A DNA stretch of 17,488 nucleotides from Nephromyces sp. MM_2019 (Eukaryota > Apicomplexa > Aconoidasida > Nephromycida), in assembly GCA_015657535.1 (NCBI GenBank), contig JADHZB010001915.1, forward strand, positions 4,326-21,813. Direction: 5' to 3'. Below, one piece after another: positions 1 to 11,139 of the stretch. The position numbers and the translations under genes are program-made. The notes under the pieces were generated by a model, which worked only from the letters and a program-made list of their open reading frames with translations, ran no database searches and was not told where the DNA came from. How positions within the stretch are numbered: the stretch's first letter is position 1; each line of letters opens with the position of its first letter.

Positions 1-406
1 GCATCACAATGTGTGTGAAGTATTGTGTGTGTGCATCACAATGTGTGTGAAGTATTGTGTGTGTGCATCACAATGTGTGTGAAGTATTGTGTGTGAGCAT
101 CACAATGTGTGTGAAGTATTGTGTGTGAGCATCACAATGTGTGTGAAGTATTGTGTGTGAGCATCACAATGTGTGTGCCTGAAGTATTGTGTGTGTGCAT
201 CACAATGTGTGTGAAGTATTGTGTGTGAGCGTCACAATGTGTGTGCCTGAAGTATTGTGTGTGTGCATCACAATGTGTGTGAAGTATTGTGTGTGTGCAT
301 CACAATGTGTGTGTCTGAAGTATTGTGTGTGTGCATCACAATGTGTGTGAAGTATTGTGTGTGTGCATCACAATGTGTGTGAAGTATTGTGTGTGTGCAC
401 CACAAT
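1..406. repeat. GT-rich tandem array, 32-bp unit with 36-bp variants
   Basis: Twelve complete units lie head to tail from 1 to 396, followed by a decaying partial copy to about 406. Nine units are 32 bp, starting at 1, 33, 65, 97, 129, 197, 265, 333 and 365. Three are 36 bp, starting at 161, 229 and 297, and carry four extra bases before the GAAGTATT core. Each unit is GCATCACAATGTGTGTG, then GAAGTATT, then a GT run, with T or A as the last base. The array is cut by the left edge, so its full length is unknown. Its short open frames are by-products of the repeat and I do not call a gene. Confidence 0.97.
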
Positions 407-2622
407 TTGCCTCATCCAGGGTGTGTGTGCATGCATCCTATATGTGGGTATCCTATATATGCCGTCTTGCCACTACATAACAGCTAGAATTTTCCTTCTG
501 CTAATTATCGTTTCGTACTTAATGCTCGTTTATGTTATTTTTCGTATGAAATTCGAGGATTTTCGTTTCAGTGATATCCTTGTATACTATAGAAAATTTT
601 GAGTTTTCAGGAAATTTCGCACACATACTCACACATACATACAAGTGATGTGTGTGTAGAAATTGTAGTTGCTCTAGTTAGCAGGGATTTTATATGTTTG
701 CTAATCGTATGGCTACTTTATTTTGGCCTTTTCTTCCAGTGCATGATGCCGAGTGCTAGATTGCTAGGCAGCGTTATCGCCTTGTAAGCTGCCGCTGATA
801 TATTGTGTGTGAACTCACGATTTTAGCAACGAAATGCCTGTCAGACGTATTGTTACGTTTTAAAGCTTTTTCAGCTGCGTTTGTGTTGTGATTTTATGAT
901 CTTTCGGTGGAAGAAATTTACCTTCTCTTTTGCACTCTTTTCCCATCGACAAGAAAGACTCTTCTCTTTCAATAGTTGATCAAAAATTTTAGAGTGGTAG
1001 ATGGCTGGAGGCCTTTTCTTCTCTATGGATGTGTGTGTGTGTGTGTGTGTAAATTCTAACGCAATTACTCCCCGTTATTAGCAGGATGAATGAGGTTGGT
1101 AAAATGATTGAATGTTGCGAGTTCGTGTGTGTGGCGTTTAATATGCCCGCGAGATATATTCTTATTTGGATGTTTTTTCATTATTTTATTGTAGTGATAG
1201 TATGAGATAGCCGCAGCAATTACAAAGACTAGCTGTTTTGTATGTTAATATCTTCTTTTTATCTACTATTTTCCACTACTTTGTGATATTATCCAGACTT
1301 TTTTTACTTGCTTCCTCATCTTATCCGGGCTAATTTGTGAATTCCATTTTAAGGTCTTCATTTTCATGTGTTTTTTCTTCGATTAGCGTGGGCAATCTTA
1401 AGCCTGAATATCCTACCGTGTTTCCCCTCGTTTTTGTTAGCACTTGATAAATTGTTTTTACTTTTATTGGTCATTGATGGATATATAATGGCTGCATGCT
1501 CTCCGTATACGTTTCACTTGCACTGGAAGGTGGTTTGTGGAAAATTATTTCGGTTTTAGTCTGGTTTACAATCGCTTAGGGTACTATGGCTCCTCCGAAT
1601 AGCTCTTTGATTTTTGAGGAACTATATTTAGGAACAAGGATTTTAGCTTTTTCCTAAGTGAATGCTCAACATTGATTTATATCTGTTCTGAACAAGCATC
1701 TTTAGGTTTCATTAGATATGTTCCTGTTGTATTACAAAGCGGTTATGATGATGCTTTTTCCCCCAAAGTTTTTGCATATTTGTGTAGTCCATTTGGTCTC
1801 ACCCGCTGGGTTTGTTTATCATTTCATTTTCACACTTTTCTAACGAATTTTTTTGTTTTATTTAGGTGTTAAATAATGTTTTGATGGCACTGCGTGACTA
1901 GGTGGTTGTATTTTGTTCGGTGGTTTTATTAGTCTAGGTATCAGTGGAATTGCATAATAGACAATTTTCTTCAGAAAAAAACTGGAAGAATATTTGCTTC
2001 GCATTATAGAAGGTAACAGTGGAGTTCGATTAGCCAGATTCTGATTTTTATGCTTTTCATTAGATTGGTATTACGACTTGCAATTGAAAGGTTCCTTCTT
2101 GAATTTTTATTAGTACCTAGGTGTGTTACATGTCCTTTTGTGCTTGGTTTGTGAATTAGTCTATGGAATATGTCGGTTGTAAACTCCGCAAGTTTTAAGC
2201 CTTTGTTTTTTTTTGTGTTCTCTCCATAGATTTGCCATACCTGCTAAGAGACATGTCTTGTGTTATTTCCATTGAATTATGCTTACATGACTTGTTGTGT
2301 TTGCACTAGTTTGTTTCTCAAGTGAACTTTATATATATATTGAAGTGAAAGCTCTTATGTTTTTCCTTGTACAGGCTTGTGTATTGGTGCGATATCGCAC
2401 TGGCAACTCCGTCTTATTTCTCAATAACTGTGTCAAATGAGAAATTTGCGATGATTGTTAGTAGTTTCTTTCGATAATTCAGTTGCTTTAGAGAGTTGTG
2501 TTTTTTCATGAAAGAAAATTGAAACACTCTCTGAGATGCTTTGAGTTGGGCAAAATAAATTATTGGCGGGGATATGGTTGAGGTTTACTTGGTAACTTTG
2601 GAAAAAGTGTGTTGAAATCTTT
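407..2622. other. T/G-rich stretch without a recognisable gene
   Basis: I see no coding region that I can support. Open frames are short (at most about 80 codons), mostly lack an ATG near their start and resemble no family I know. The + strand is visibly richer in T and G than in A and C over most of the stretch, as in introns or untranslated transcript of many protists. A (GT)10 run sits inside it. I found no cloverleaf tRNA pattern. A non-coding transcript, or long introns of a gene whose exons lie elsewhere, cannot be excluded. Confidence 0.6.
1031..1050. repeat. (GT)10 microsatellite
   Basis: This is a perfect run of ten GT dinucleotides in the gene-free region. Shorter GT runs are scattered across the window, so this is a longer example of a general tendency. 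Confidence 0.95.
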
Positions 2623-5099
2623 GTGTGTGCATGTCCCTGCGAAAGTTTATTATCATCTTTTACGCACTCTAGCTCTTGTAGCTGTGCGCATGCGTGTATT
2701 ATCGTTTGGAAATTTCCACGCTGGAGGAATCACCTTGGTACCATGAGGGCCATCGTTGACGTCCCGTATAATCAGGCGGGTTCAGGTGCATCGTTACGCC
2801 AGAACACTGTGCAAAGTATTCCGGAGGCATGCATATCTGTAAAATTGTTAGCAGTTAGGGAATTATAGATTTCCTATAAGCTGCGTAAATAGGTGCGCTT
2901 ATTTTTTACTTGGTTCCGCTGATTGCTGCTTTTGGTGATGTTGCCAGCATGTTCATCAGTTGTTTTGGGCCTGCTTGGTATACATTTCGCGCAGTTCAAA
3001 GTGTAATCCGCATTACTGTTGGCGCTACAAGAGCGCCCGGTGGTACTTCAAATTGTTTTGGTTACTCATTGATCAGTTATACGGCTGCGCTGCATAGTTT
3101 TGACATGCCATATTAGAGGTAGTTCCCAGGTACTGGTAGAGTTGATTCAGAGATTTGATAGGTTGATCGAATTCACATTGTGAAATGTAAAGGGATGAGC
3201 GTAGTCACTCCTTTGTAGGTGAGACAAGTATGTCTTATGTTCCTGCTATCCTTCTTTTGCGGGTGCTACAATTTACGTGTGCGCGACGAAGCGTTTTCTT
3301 TGGAGTTTTGCTTTGAATTTGTCATCTCGGACTGGAGCTTCGTTTCGCAGATGTAACCTGAGGGGCTGCTGGAAGCTGACGTTTCCGGTGCATTCTCGGG
3401 TTTGCATCCGTGGATGACTAAGCGAATTAACCCATTCCATTTTATTCATAACTCAAACCCCTGAGAGAATCCTTCAACCCTTGCATGGAAGAACCCCCTT
3501 TCCATGTAGCTTTGTAGAGATTTTCAACCCCGAAGCTTGTCGTACTTAGAATTTGTAGAACTTTTGGGGGAGTACCTATTCCATGCTGAGCTGCATCCTG
3601 GAAAAACTTCTATCCACAAATGGTCGTGTCTACAGTGGGATCATCCGTCCAAAATTGACCAATTAGAATTTTCTTATATAATTACAAATGTGATCTCGTT
3701 TGTGGCTGATTCGGTGCAATTTGCAGCTATAACATTATCAATCCCCCCAACTTTGCGGCAATGGTTCTATCATCAGGGTATATGCGGCAAAGGTGCTGCG
3801 TCGAACCTGGTGCTTGTGTGGCGGTACCACTGGGCTACTAGAGAATTCAAAAGGCTGTTCCGGCCGGTGGTACGCGAAGGAAAACAGTGTACTGCGTGGT
3901 ACACATTGTTCTGCTAGAATCAAGGGTATATACCAAAAACCATTATGGCGTTGCTAGACATCTTTCATCGTGGTTCATTTTAAAAGCCGCTTTCAGAGAC
4001 TGTGTGCTGTACCTAAACCACCTGGAGAGTGTAGGTTTACGAAAACCTTAATGGTGATACTCCATGCTCTGGTAATTATGACTGGAGTAACAGTTGCCGC
4101 GTCGATATCCTATCAATCCTACATTTCAACTAATTTGCCTTATCGAAGCTTGTCGATGTTCATTTGGCGCTCATGCTGACTTCTGATTATCTCGAGGTTG
4201 AGCGGAGTTGCTGCTAGTTGCGAGGCTCCTTGTCTCCGGTTTGAATGCCGCAGAAAATTCTTTTGTTGAATGTGATAAGTATACTAGCAAAGCTTTCGGG
4301 CTACAGACAATAATTTTCAATTTTTTATACTGCTAGTGTAATTCAGTACTATGATGTCAATGAAAAGCTTCGCAAATATTTCAAATGGGTTATTGTTGGG
4401 AATGCTCACAAGATGAGCGCAAAAAGTAAGCACGAAGTCGCAAGGTATGACGCTGTATGCTGGTTATTTGCGGCACATGCTGGCTATTTCATGTTGTAGG
4501 GCTTTACAATTGGAGTCTTAGTACCAAACTTGGAGCATGAGCTGTGAAAAACTGAACAAGCAGGTTTTACCCGCGGAAACGTACGTAAAAGCGGAGTGCG
4601 GATGATGCCTAAATTTCTTCTATACAATGTGAATAATATACATTTGTACAAACTCCTTTTGATTAAATGATCCAGCGTAGCGTAATAGGAATTGTGTGAA
4701 GCTGACAGTACGGTGTATTAAAGGGTTATACTACGGTTACTGCAGTATCCTTCGATATGGCTACGTTGCATTGAAGCTGTATTGTCCGTGTACTGCAAGT
4801 TGTCACACGAAGTACAAGCAGCTCCAACACACCTAACTTTGACATTCCTCACGAAATTTTTTCGTGATTCACTTTTGACTCTTGAAAACCTGACAAATTC
4901 ACTAGTGCAATACGAGCCCCAACTTGTCCGCCGCACTTACGGCTGCCTTGGTAATAATCATCGCGAAACGGAAAGCCGGACTGAAAACTCTTTGGCTAGT
5001 TGTCCTGGCGTCTTTCGTAATGTTCGCCACTTTCTCATCAAACTATAAAATTCTCTCAGCTCATTATCAAGTCAAAGCTCACTGTGGAACCGTTTGATA
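2623..5099. other. Gene-poor stretch upstream of the PSMD9 gene
   Basis: Base composition is more balanced here than in the preceding 2 kb. Several medium-length frames occur, including an ATG-started one at 2743-2868, the end of another at 3116, a 126-codon frame at 3537-3917 and one ending at 5048. None resembles a known family. The 126-codon frame opens with TTG and contains no methionine codon, so it could only be an internal exon. A TATA-like TATAAAA lies at 5044-5050, about 50 bp before the PSMD9 ATG, but its role as a promoter is untested. The stretch may hold the leader of that gene or unrecognised spliced exons. Confidence 0.5.
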
Positions 5100-5480
5100 A
5101 TGGAGGAAGATGCATCCAAAGCCGCTCAACCCACCGTGACTTCCACTAGGCGCGAAAAGGTGCTCAAGAAGATGGAGGAAGCGTCTGCGTTAGAAAAAGA
5201 AATTCAAGAGCACGTTGCTTTCCTTACGCAGCCAGGATTCCCTGGTTTGGCAGGCGGTCTCATTGATAGTGAAGGATTCCCCAGGAACGATATTGATGTT
5301 TATACCATTAGGACAGTACGCTCACGCTTGGCTACTGCACAGTACGATTTGAAGGCTATTATGCAGGAGGTAGAGCAAGGATTACATGCGATACACGCTG
5401 ACATCTCCGAGGGAAGAAATAAGGGAGATGAAAAGCATGAAGAAAACGAGGGGAAGGGTAAAGCTAGTGAGAATTGGTGA
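5100..5480 (+). CDS. PSMD9: 26S proteasome non-ATPase regulatory subunit 9 / Nas2 N-terminal domain protein
   Basis: Nas2 (p27, PSMD9) is a cytosolic and nuclear chaperone that binds the C-terminus of ATPase subunit Rpt5 and assists assembly of the proteasome base. The 126-residue frame starts at the first ATG; the two preceding codons are TTG and ATA. Residues 19-42 form a charged, probably helical stretch. Residues 54-71 carry the family signature LIDSEGFPRNDIDVYTIR, followed by a second helix with the DLKAIM and LHAIHA elements (residues 83-100). These match the Nas2 N-terminal domain closely. Residues 101-126 are a Lys/Glu-rich low-complexity tail ending in TGA. Family members are usually about 200-220 residues with a C-terminal PDZ domain, and I found no PDZ-like coding downstream. 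Either this protein is PDZ-less, or a GTAAAG donor at 5458 splices to an exon I cannot recognise. An AATAAA at 5927-5932 is a possible polyadenylation signal. The family call is firm; the 3' end is less so. Confidence 0.9.
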   Translation: MEEDASKAAQPTVTSTRREKVLKKMEEASALEKEIQEHVAFLTQPGFPGLAGGLIDSEGFPRNDIDVYTIRTVRSRLATAQYDLKAIMQEVEQGLHAIHADISEGRNKGDEKHEENEGKGKASENW

Positions 5481-8400
5481 AATGTGTGATAGCTGATGAT
5501 GTTTCACAGTTCTGCTCACGGATAATTGCCATCTTTTAAAGGTGTGCTACACTCAAGCCATTCCATATGGTGAGCTAATATGTGGAGCAGTACTCCAAAA
5601 CTGCATAATTTCAGAGGCATTTGCACCTTCCTATCTATTGCTGGTGTAAAGATCACTTCGCCAGGGCAAGGCCTATATCTGGGGCTTTTTTGATTTCCTC
5701 ATCTCACCCATTACTGCGGAATTGGAATGCTTAGCAGCCTCTTGAAGAAGTTCTGCCAGCGCTTCTGACGCTGATTTTTCAGTTATGCATATGTATGCCT
5801 CATTTGTTCATGCATTCAATGGCATGGTCACTCTGGAATAATACGTAGTCAACTTTGCGGCAGTTTGGAATTGGGCTACCATAAGGAAATATGTGACGAG
5901 GTTACAAGATTGCTAACTTTTGGCAAAATAAACCTGTTTTTATTCTGTTGGTATGGATGACATGTAAGCTTGTGTGATGCTTTAATGCAGGGTTTATCTT
6001 ACTTGCGTGATTTATCTATTAGTTATGAATGCATAATTTGGGATATCGAACAATTATAAAATATTTTGGATGACGATTTATCAATTAAGAAGAATTCGTA
6101 CGTTGGGCTACCTCTGCATATGTTGTTGTATTCTGTACTCTAAATTAATTCTTTGGAATGCCCCACGTTATACTCAAGAATCTGCTAGATACGTATCCAC
6201 GCAAAAAGCGGGCTGCGCGCTACATTTTTGGCATGTAGGTTTTTGGGCATGATTTTTAATGAGCTAACATAGATTCTACGGATTGTACCAACTTGATATG
6301 CTGAATACCTTGCTGTACTTTGTTGCAATGTCTGTTTAAAGCACGAGTTCATTTTTTAATCCATGCTTGCTTAGCAAGTTTGTCCGCGCTTATTACGCCT
6401 AACATCTAGGCTTCATGTTTTTATGTATGGACTGCTAGCCCTTTCCAATATTGTATATGCGCTTTTTTCCTCTAAATATACAAAATTGTGAAGAGGCCAT
6501 ATTTTATGTACAGTTAAGATGGTTTTGAAAGGCATTAATCATGTTTATTACATTAGAGGTTTTTACCAGATTGCTTTATATGATAGTTTTTTATCTTTTG
6601 CAGTGTTTTTAAATCATACGAATCTTTAAGCTAGACAAAACAATTGTCTTGTGAGAATATAAGATATCTAGGCGCGCACTTGGAACTTTCGAATTGAATA
6701 GCTTCGGCGGAGGATCTCATTGCATGTACCGGTGGTTTTCTCCAGGCAGATATTCTATGCGATTATGGTATACTTTTGTTGCAATGGCATATGCTGCAAG
6801 CGTTATGTCGATAGTGTAATACGGAATATAAAGGTGTTAGGGATGGCTTTGCCAAAATGGTAAAATATCACATCGGGTAACATATTGGAATCTAGCTTTC
6901 AAATTTTGGCGGTTAGGAAAATTGGTCTGCTGCTCATGACACGCCTGAAGTGTATGAGCAATCAACAGTCTTAGTGCTACTCTTTGAAGAACAGAAAGAA
7001 ATATTTAAAGATTTTCCTAGAGTGTGCTACTGATTGTTTGCACCTCTTTATCTTTCCGCAATCGTCATAGACAGATTATCATATTTCGAATAAATTTTCT
7101 TGCTGCTGAATGTAATGTCCGTAACTTTATCAGGATGATTCGGTATATATCCCAGTTTTGATAGCTGCAACTGCACGTTTTTTGGTGTTTTTTTTCAGAG
7201 TTGGTAAAACCTTCATAAAAATACGTTACAATCTATTTATTTCCTTATTAATAATTATCGTACAAGCGCAAAATTTACTATTAAAAGGCTGCGCATTCTG
7301 ATGAGGTCCTGCGAGCACCTGCACATTCTGGAATAACCATGCAACGCGAGCAAATTAAAAAGATTGTGCCTCACAGGTTAGGCAAACACAGAAAAAGTCA
7401 CAGCAAGCTCGAAATAAGCATTAGTTGCTGTATGTGTTCCTACTAGACGTTGAAAAACCATGTAAATTTGTAGGATATGATGTATTCATGGTAGCAGGAC
7501 CAAGCTGCTTTACACAAATTTGTGATGCATGTAGAAATGCCTTGAATATGCTCGTTTTTCCGCCTGTCATGAACAGTTTCCCGCGATCTCTAGCCTTTAA
7601 ATGCAAGTTTGCTTTGAACCACTACAATGCATATCAAAGCAAAGCTAATAAGCCTTCAGGTTTGGCTACTCAAGCACCTGTCTAAAAGTTGGAAACTAAT
7701 AAACCCGTGTGGCGTATCAAAAAAATGAGCAATAGCTTTAGTTGAATTTAAAAGCAGCTAATAACATCCTTGAAACTGGAGAAGTTTGCCTGTACTCATT
7801 ATAATAGGAGGTCCAGCTATACTCACATGCTTGGATGAACTCTATAGCAAGCTTCCTGATGTGCAACAATGAATCTTGAAGTAAAATATGATAAAAATCT
7901 TTCTACGTTAGAAGCACATTATTTTACAATTCAGAAAAGATGTCTATGATAAGGTATCAATTTTTACGTTCAATGAAGTAGTTTGGTTTGCAGTATCGCG
8001 TAATATACGTTGAAATTCCTTATATACTTTTCCTTTATGAAATAAATCTACGAAAGACGTTCGTCATGGCTTCTCGGCAGCTGTACACACAATTGCTACA
8101 ACAGAAAATTTCGCAAAAATTTCTTTAACCGAAAAAAAAATTATATTTTTAATAATAGTAAATCAAATAATTTGAAAACGTGTTTTCATTGCGAATCTTG
8201 AATTGCCACGACGTATTATTTTCCTCGTGCTACTCCATAATGACCTCTTATGGATTTGTCTTTGCGCATGCTCTTTTCAAAACAAATCTGTACCATGGCT
8301 GCTACTCTGGATAAATGCTACTTTCCACCTTTAGCAGGCATACATTTTCAGTGGTAACCGCCTGTTTTTTTTTTGCGATCATTGATTGTCTTTTTGACTC

Positions 8401-10276
8401 ATGAAAATACCACCAAAGTATACGTGGATCGGTCCGCATAAGCACGAGCCTAGAATATTAAGGTCTATGACAGAGAGAGTACCTAGTTAAGCGCTGATAT
8501 GTTGCAAAAATCGAGAAACATTGTGAGTGCACGCATCTGAAAGGGAGGATATTCACTACAGCCCCCCTCGTAACTGTTGGGACGTGAAAAATTTATAATA
8601 CAAGACATGTATCACCCATAGTGATATCATATTATGGCATCTCCACCTTTTTTAATATGAATGCTGATATCAGCAGAGGATGCTAGAGATTATCCAGAAG
8701 ATCGGTTGGAATATCAGTTAGTTGGGTTGCTAGAGGAATTGTAAAACCGTAGAAGCGTGCATAACAGGCTGATTGCTTTTTGGTCGGCAAAATTTCAGAA
8801 TGAGGGGCATATTCGTAAGCCTCTGTTTATATTGTAGGGACAACTTAGTGGGATGATGCTCTGCTCAAGTAAAGATGGCAGTCAATCTTTTGCAACTTTT
8901 CTTGCGAGCCATGCGGGATTTTTTACGCCTTTTCTTTGCTTACTGAGATACTTATAGATTATTTTATCATTTTTTACTTTAGTTTTTGGGCATTTTGGTA
9001 TGTTTAATAGCTTAACATGTTTATAAAAATCCTTCAGAAACAATTTTAATAATAGATTCAATGAGGGACAAGAATCTGTAAATTTAACAAATACTTTTAA
9101 TCACAAATAAATTATTAGTTTTATTATTTTATCGAGAGTAGATGGTGATTCTAAAGGCCTCTTTTAGCCTCATCTGATGACAATGGAAGTCCAGTATGCA
9201 TCTTTTTTTTAATTGCACAGGAGACCACGATGAAACGCCGCACGGGTTGGCCAGTATGAGCTGAAAAGCAGTAGAAGGAAAAAGACTGCATGTATTTACA
9301 AATTAGCCGATAGCTTTCCATGCTGCGTAACCGGAGAGCTGGCATTCTTAGTAGGAAAAGCACCTTGCTTTCCATCTCTCTTTCTGCTTGCTGAATTACC
9401 AATAGAGAAATTGAATTGGCGGCTCTATCGATTTTTAGTATTAACGAGCATAGCGGCAATTGCTTTTTGCCTTGAATATATTTTTCCGCGGATACATTGT
9501 TTTTGGGTACCCCTCTTTAGGTATTTATAAATTAACAAAAGTATGCCTAGCGCGCTTACCAGGAAATTTTCTTTAAATGAAACTTTTTTTTTAATTTAAC
9601 ATTATGAGGGAATAATTGTATCAAATTGAGTTCAAGAGCTATTAAAGTTACATTTTTTCTTTTCATAAATTCTCATTGCTTTTCAATAATTAAAGCTTAA
9701 GTTCGTGTTAGCTAGTAAACTAGGGAACAAATTTGAAAAACTAGATATATAAACGTAAGATGGTAGCTTTCTGAGTTTTTTTCGTAATCGTATGCACAAA
9801 GTCGCATAAATATATGCATCACCTTGAGAGGGTCTATCACCTATAGCCGTAAAATTTAAGTTTAGTTGCCATTTCCAAAATCTTTGAAGTCTACTGCTCT
9901 GAGCCTCTCGTGGTCTACGCCAGAGAAACACCCGCTCGTAGCCATTATCATTTCATGCATTTATATATATCATATGTATTACGTATTTTTTAAAGATAAA
10001 CTTACTTCTATACCTGGACTGACACTCTCTTCTTTTGTAAGAGCTGCAAATAGGCCAGCCTTTCGAATGCTGAAAGGCGTAGATTTGGTGCTAAACAGTA
10101 GTGACCATTAGGGAATGGAATGCAGACCGTATGCGAAGAATTGCTATACTTTGGGAAAAGGTTTTTCTCACTGTGTATGCGCGCGTGAGCACATGAGCAT
10201 ACTCCTAATTCTTTGTATAACTTATCAAGTTGATTTGGAGAGAGCAAACCCTGCTATACCCCGAAATATTTCATGA
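5481..10276. other. AT-rich intergenic stretch, 4.8 kb
   Basis: This lies between the PSMD9 gene and the repeat upstream of the synthase gene. Frames are short: about 60-100 codons at best, for example around 7488-7685 on + and 9151-9459 on -. None has a recognisable motif or clear codon bias. Runs of A or T occur throughout (for example 8130-8160 and 9580-9600). I looked for PDZ-domain coding that could complete PSMD9 and for tRNA-like folds and found neither. It may include the PSMD9 3' untranslated region at its left end and the synthase promoter at its right end. Confidence 0.6.
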
Positions 10277-10450
10277 CAAATTTGGTTAGGGATCGCCCAA
10301 GTTTGGTTAGAAAACCCCCAAATTTCACTTATAAACCCTCAAGTTTAACTTATAAACTCCCCGAACTTCGCATATAAACCCACAAATTTAACGTATAAAC
10401 CCTAAAAACCCCAAAATTTCATTTATAAACCCCCAATCTTCACTTATAAA
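10277..10450. repeat. Degenerate 21-22-bp repeat, eight units, six with TATAAA
   Basis: Units begin at 10277, 10298, 10319, 10340, 10362, 10383, 10412 and 10434. Spacing is 21 or 22 bp, with one step of 29. The consensus resembles CAAATTTCACTTATAAACCC. The first two units have TTTGGTTAG instead of the TATAAA part. TATAAA occurs at 10330, 10351, 10373, 10394, 10424 and 10445, so most copies are two helical turns apart. The block ends in a C run and lies about 290-370 bp upstream of the likely start codons of the synthase. It may act as a promoter element, but that is inference from position only. Confidence 0.88.
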
Positions 10451-10815
10451 GGCCCCCCCTGTTACGAGAATCGGGCGTGCTCCATTATCGCAGCTTCTAC
10501 ATATCAGATTTTATTTAGCTACCCTCTTTGATGGACTCACTGGCTTATCCAAATTTTTTTGCTTTTTTTACTTTTTTATGGTTTCCGCTGTGCTTACACC
10601 CCTTTTCCTACTCGCTTCTCTCCCTGTAGCACCTGTGCTCTAACTTGCTTCTCATTTCTTTCTCTCTAATAGTCTTCTTCATTGCCATATCCAAGTGCTT
10701 TCATGCCTACTTTTCTCCATCATACTTTATATATTTTATGAAACCCCTACAAGAAGAAGCATGCTCTTTGAAGTTTCGCTGTTTTTCATTCTTTAATAAA
10801 CTGCTCAAATACGCA
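10451..10815 (+). promoter_or_regulatory. Probable 5' leader of the synthase gene with an upstream ORF
   Basis: This is pyrimidine-rich sequence between the TATAAA repeat and the preferred start codon. If transcription begins just after the repeat, the first ATG met is at 10531. It opens a 32-residue hydrophobic reading frame that stops at 10629 and could act as an upstream ORF. A polypyrimidine run ending in AG at 10671-10672 looks like a 3' splice site and might mark a leader intron or trans-splicing. An in-frame ATG at 10738 would add 26 residues to the synthase. Its context is poor (T at -3), whereas the ATG at 10816 has G at -3. No transcript evidence is available. Confidence 0.35.
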
Positions 10816-11139
10816 ATGTTCCCCCCCTTGACTACACTGTTGATCGACAATTATGACTCGTTTTCATATAATCTCTATCAATACCTCTATATTGTAAATG
10901 GAGTACCCCCCGTAGTTATATACAATGATGATTTCGACTATAACTTTGAGAGGGTTCTGGAGCGTTTTCCAGGCATTGCAAATGTGGTCATTTCACCTGG
11001 TCCAGGAACTGCTGAAAAGCTTGAAGATTTTGGAATTTCAATGTCAGCCATCTCATGTTCTGCGCGGCGTGATACCTGCTTACCCATGCTTGGGGTATGC
11101 TTGGGACATCAAGGAATCGCGCGTTTTTACGGTGGAAAC
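10816..11139 (+). CDS. Synthase exon 1: first half of the amidotransferase domain
   Basis: It encodes residues 1-108 from MFPPLTTLLIDNYDSFSYN to GVCLGHQGIARFYGGN. The nucleophile Cys95 and the oxyanion-strand motif SPGPGTAE are present. The exon ends exactly at a codon boundary at a GTGAGT donor (11140). Reading through would give only one more serine and then a stop, which supports the splice. The start is uncertain: the earlier in-frame ATG at 10738 would add MKPLQEEACSLK and onward. I prefer 10816 for its better ATG context and because the domain begins almost at once, as in relatives. Confidence 0.9.

Noticed and set aside
1..406. CRISPR-like array
   Set aside because: The repeats are directly adjacent with no unique spacers, are GT-rich, and sit in intron-containing eukaryotic DNA.
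357..602. Cysteine/valine-rich 81-codon frame over the end of the tandem array
   Set aside because: Its first part is repeat-derived GT codons, and the remainder has no recognisable content.
2010..2040. tRNA T-arm-like GAGTTCGATT
   Set aside because: No matching acceptor stem, anticodon arm or D-arm could be laid out around it.
3484..3506. Hairpin CATGGAA/TTCCATG with a 9-nt loop as a regulatory RNA or terminator
   Set aside because: A 7-bp stem of this kind is expected by chance in 17 kb, and no gene ends nearby.
5640..5700. A stretch reading SPGQGLYLGLF as a remnant PDZ domain of Nas2
   Set aside because: It only loosely recalls the SPA..AGL loop, lacks the following GD.I motif and hits a stop at once.
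10390..10435. Telomere-like sequence (AAACCCTAAAAACCCC and similar)
   Set aside because: It looks like degenerate CCCTAAA repeats, but the period is 21 bp, not 7, and unique genic sequence lies on both sides. It is better explained as part of the TATAAA repeat.
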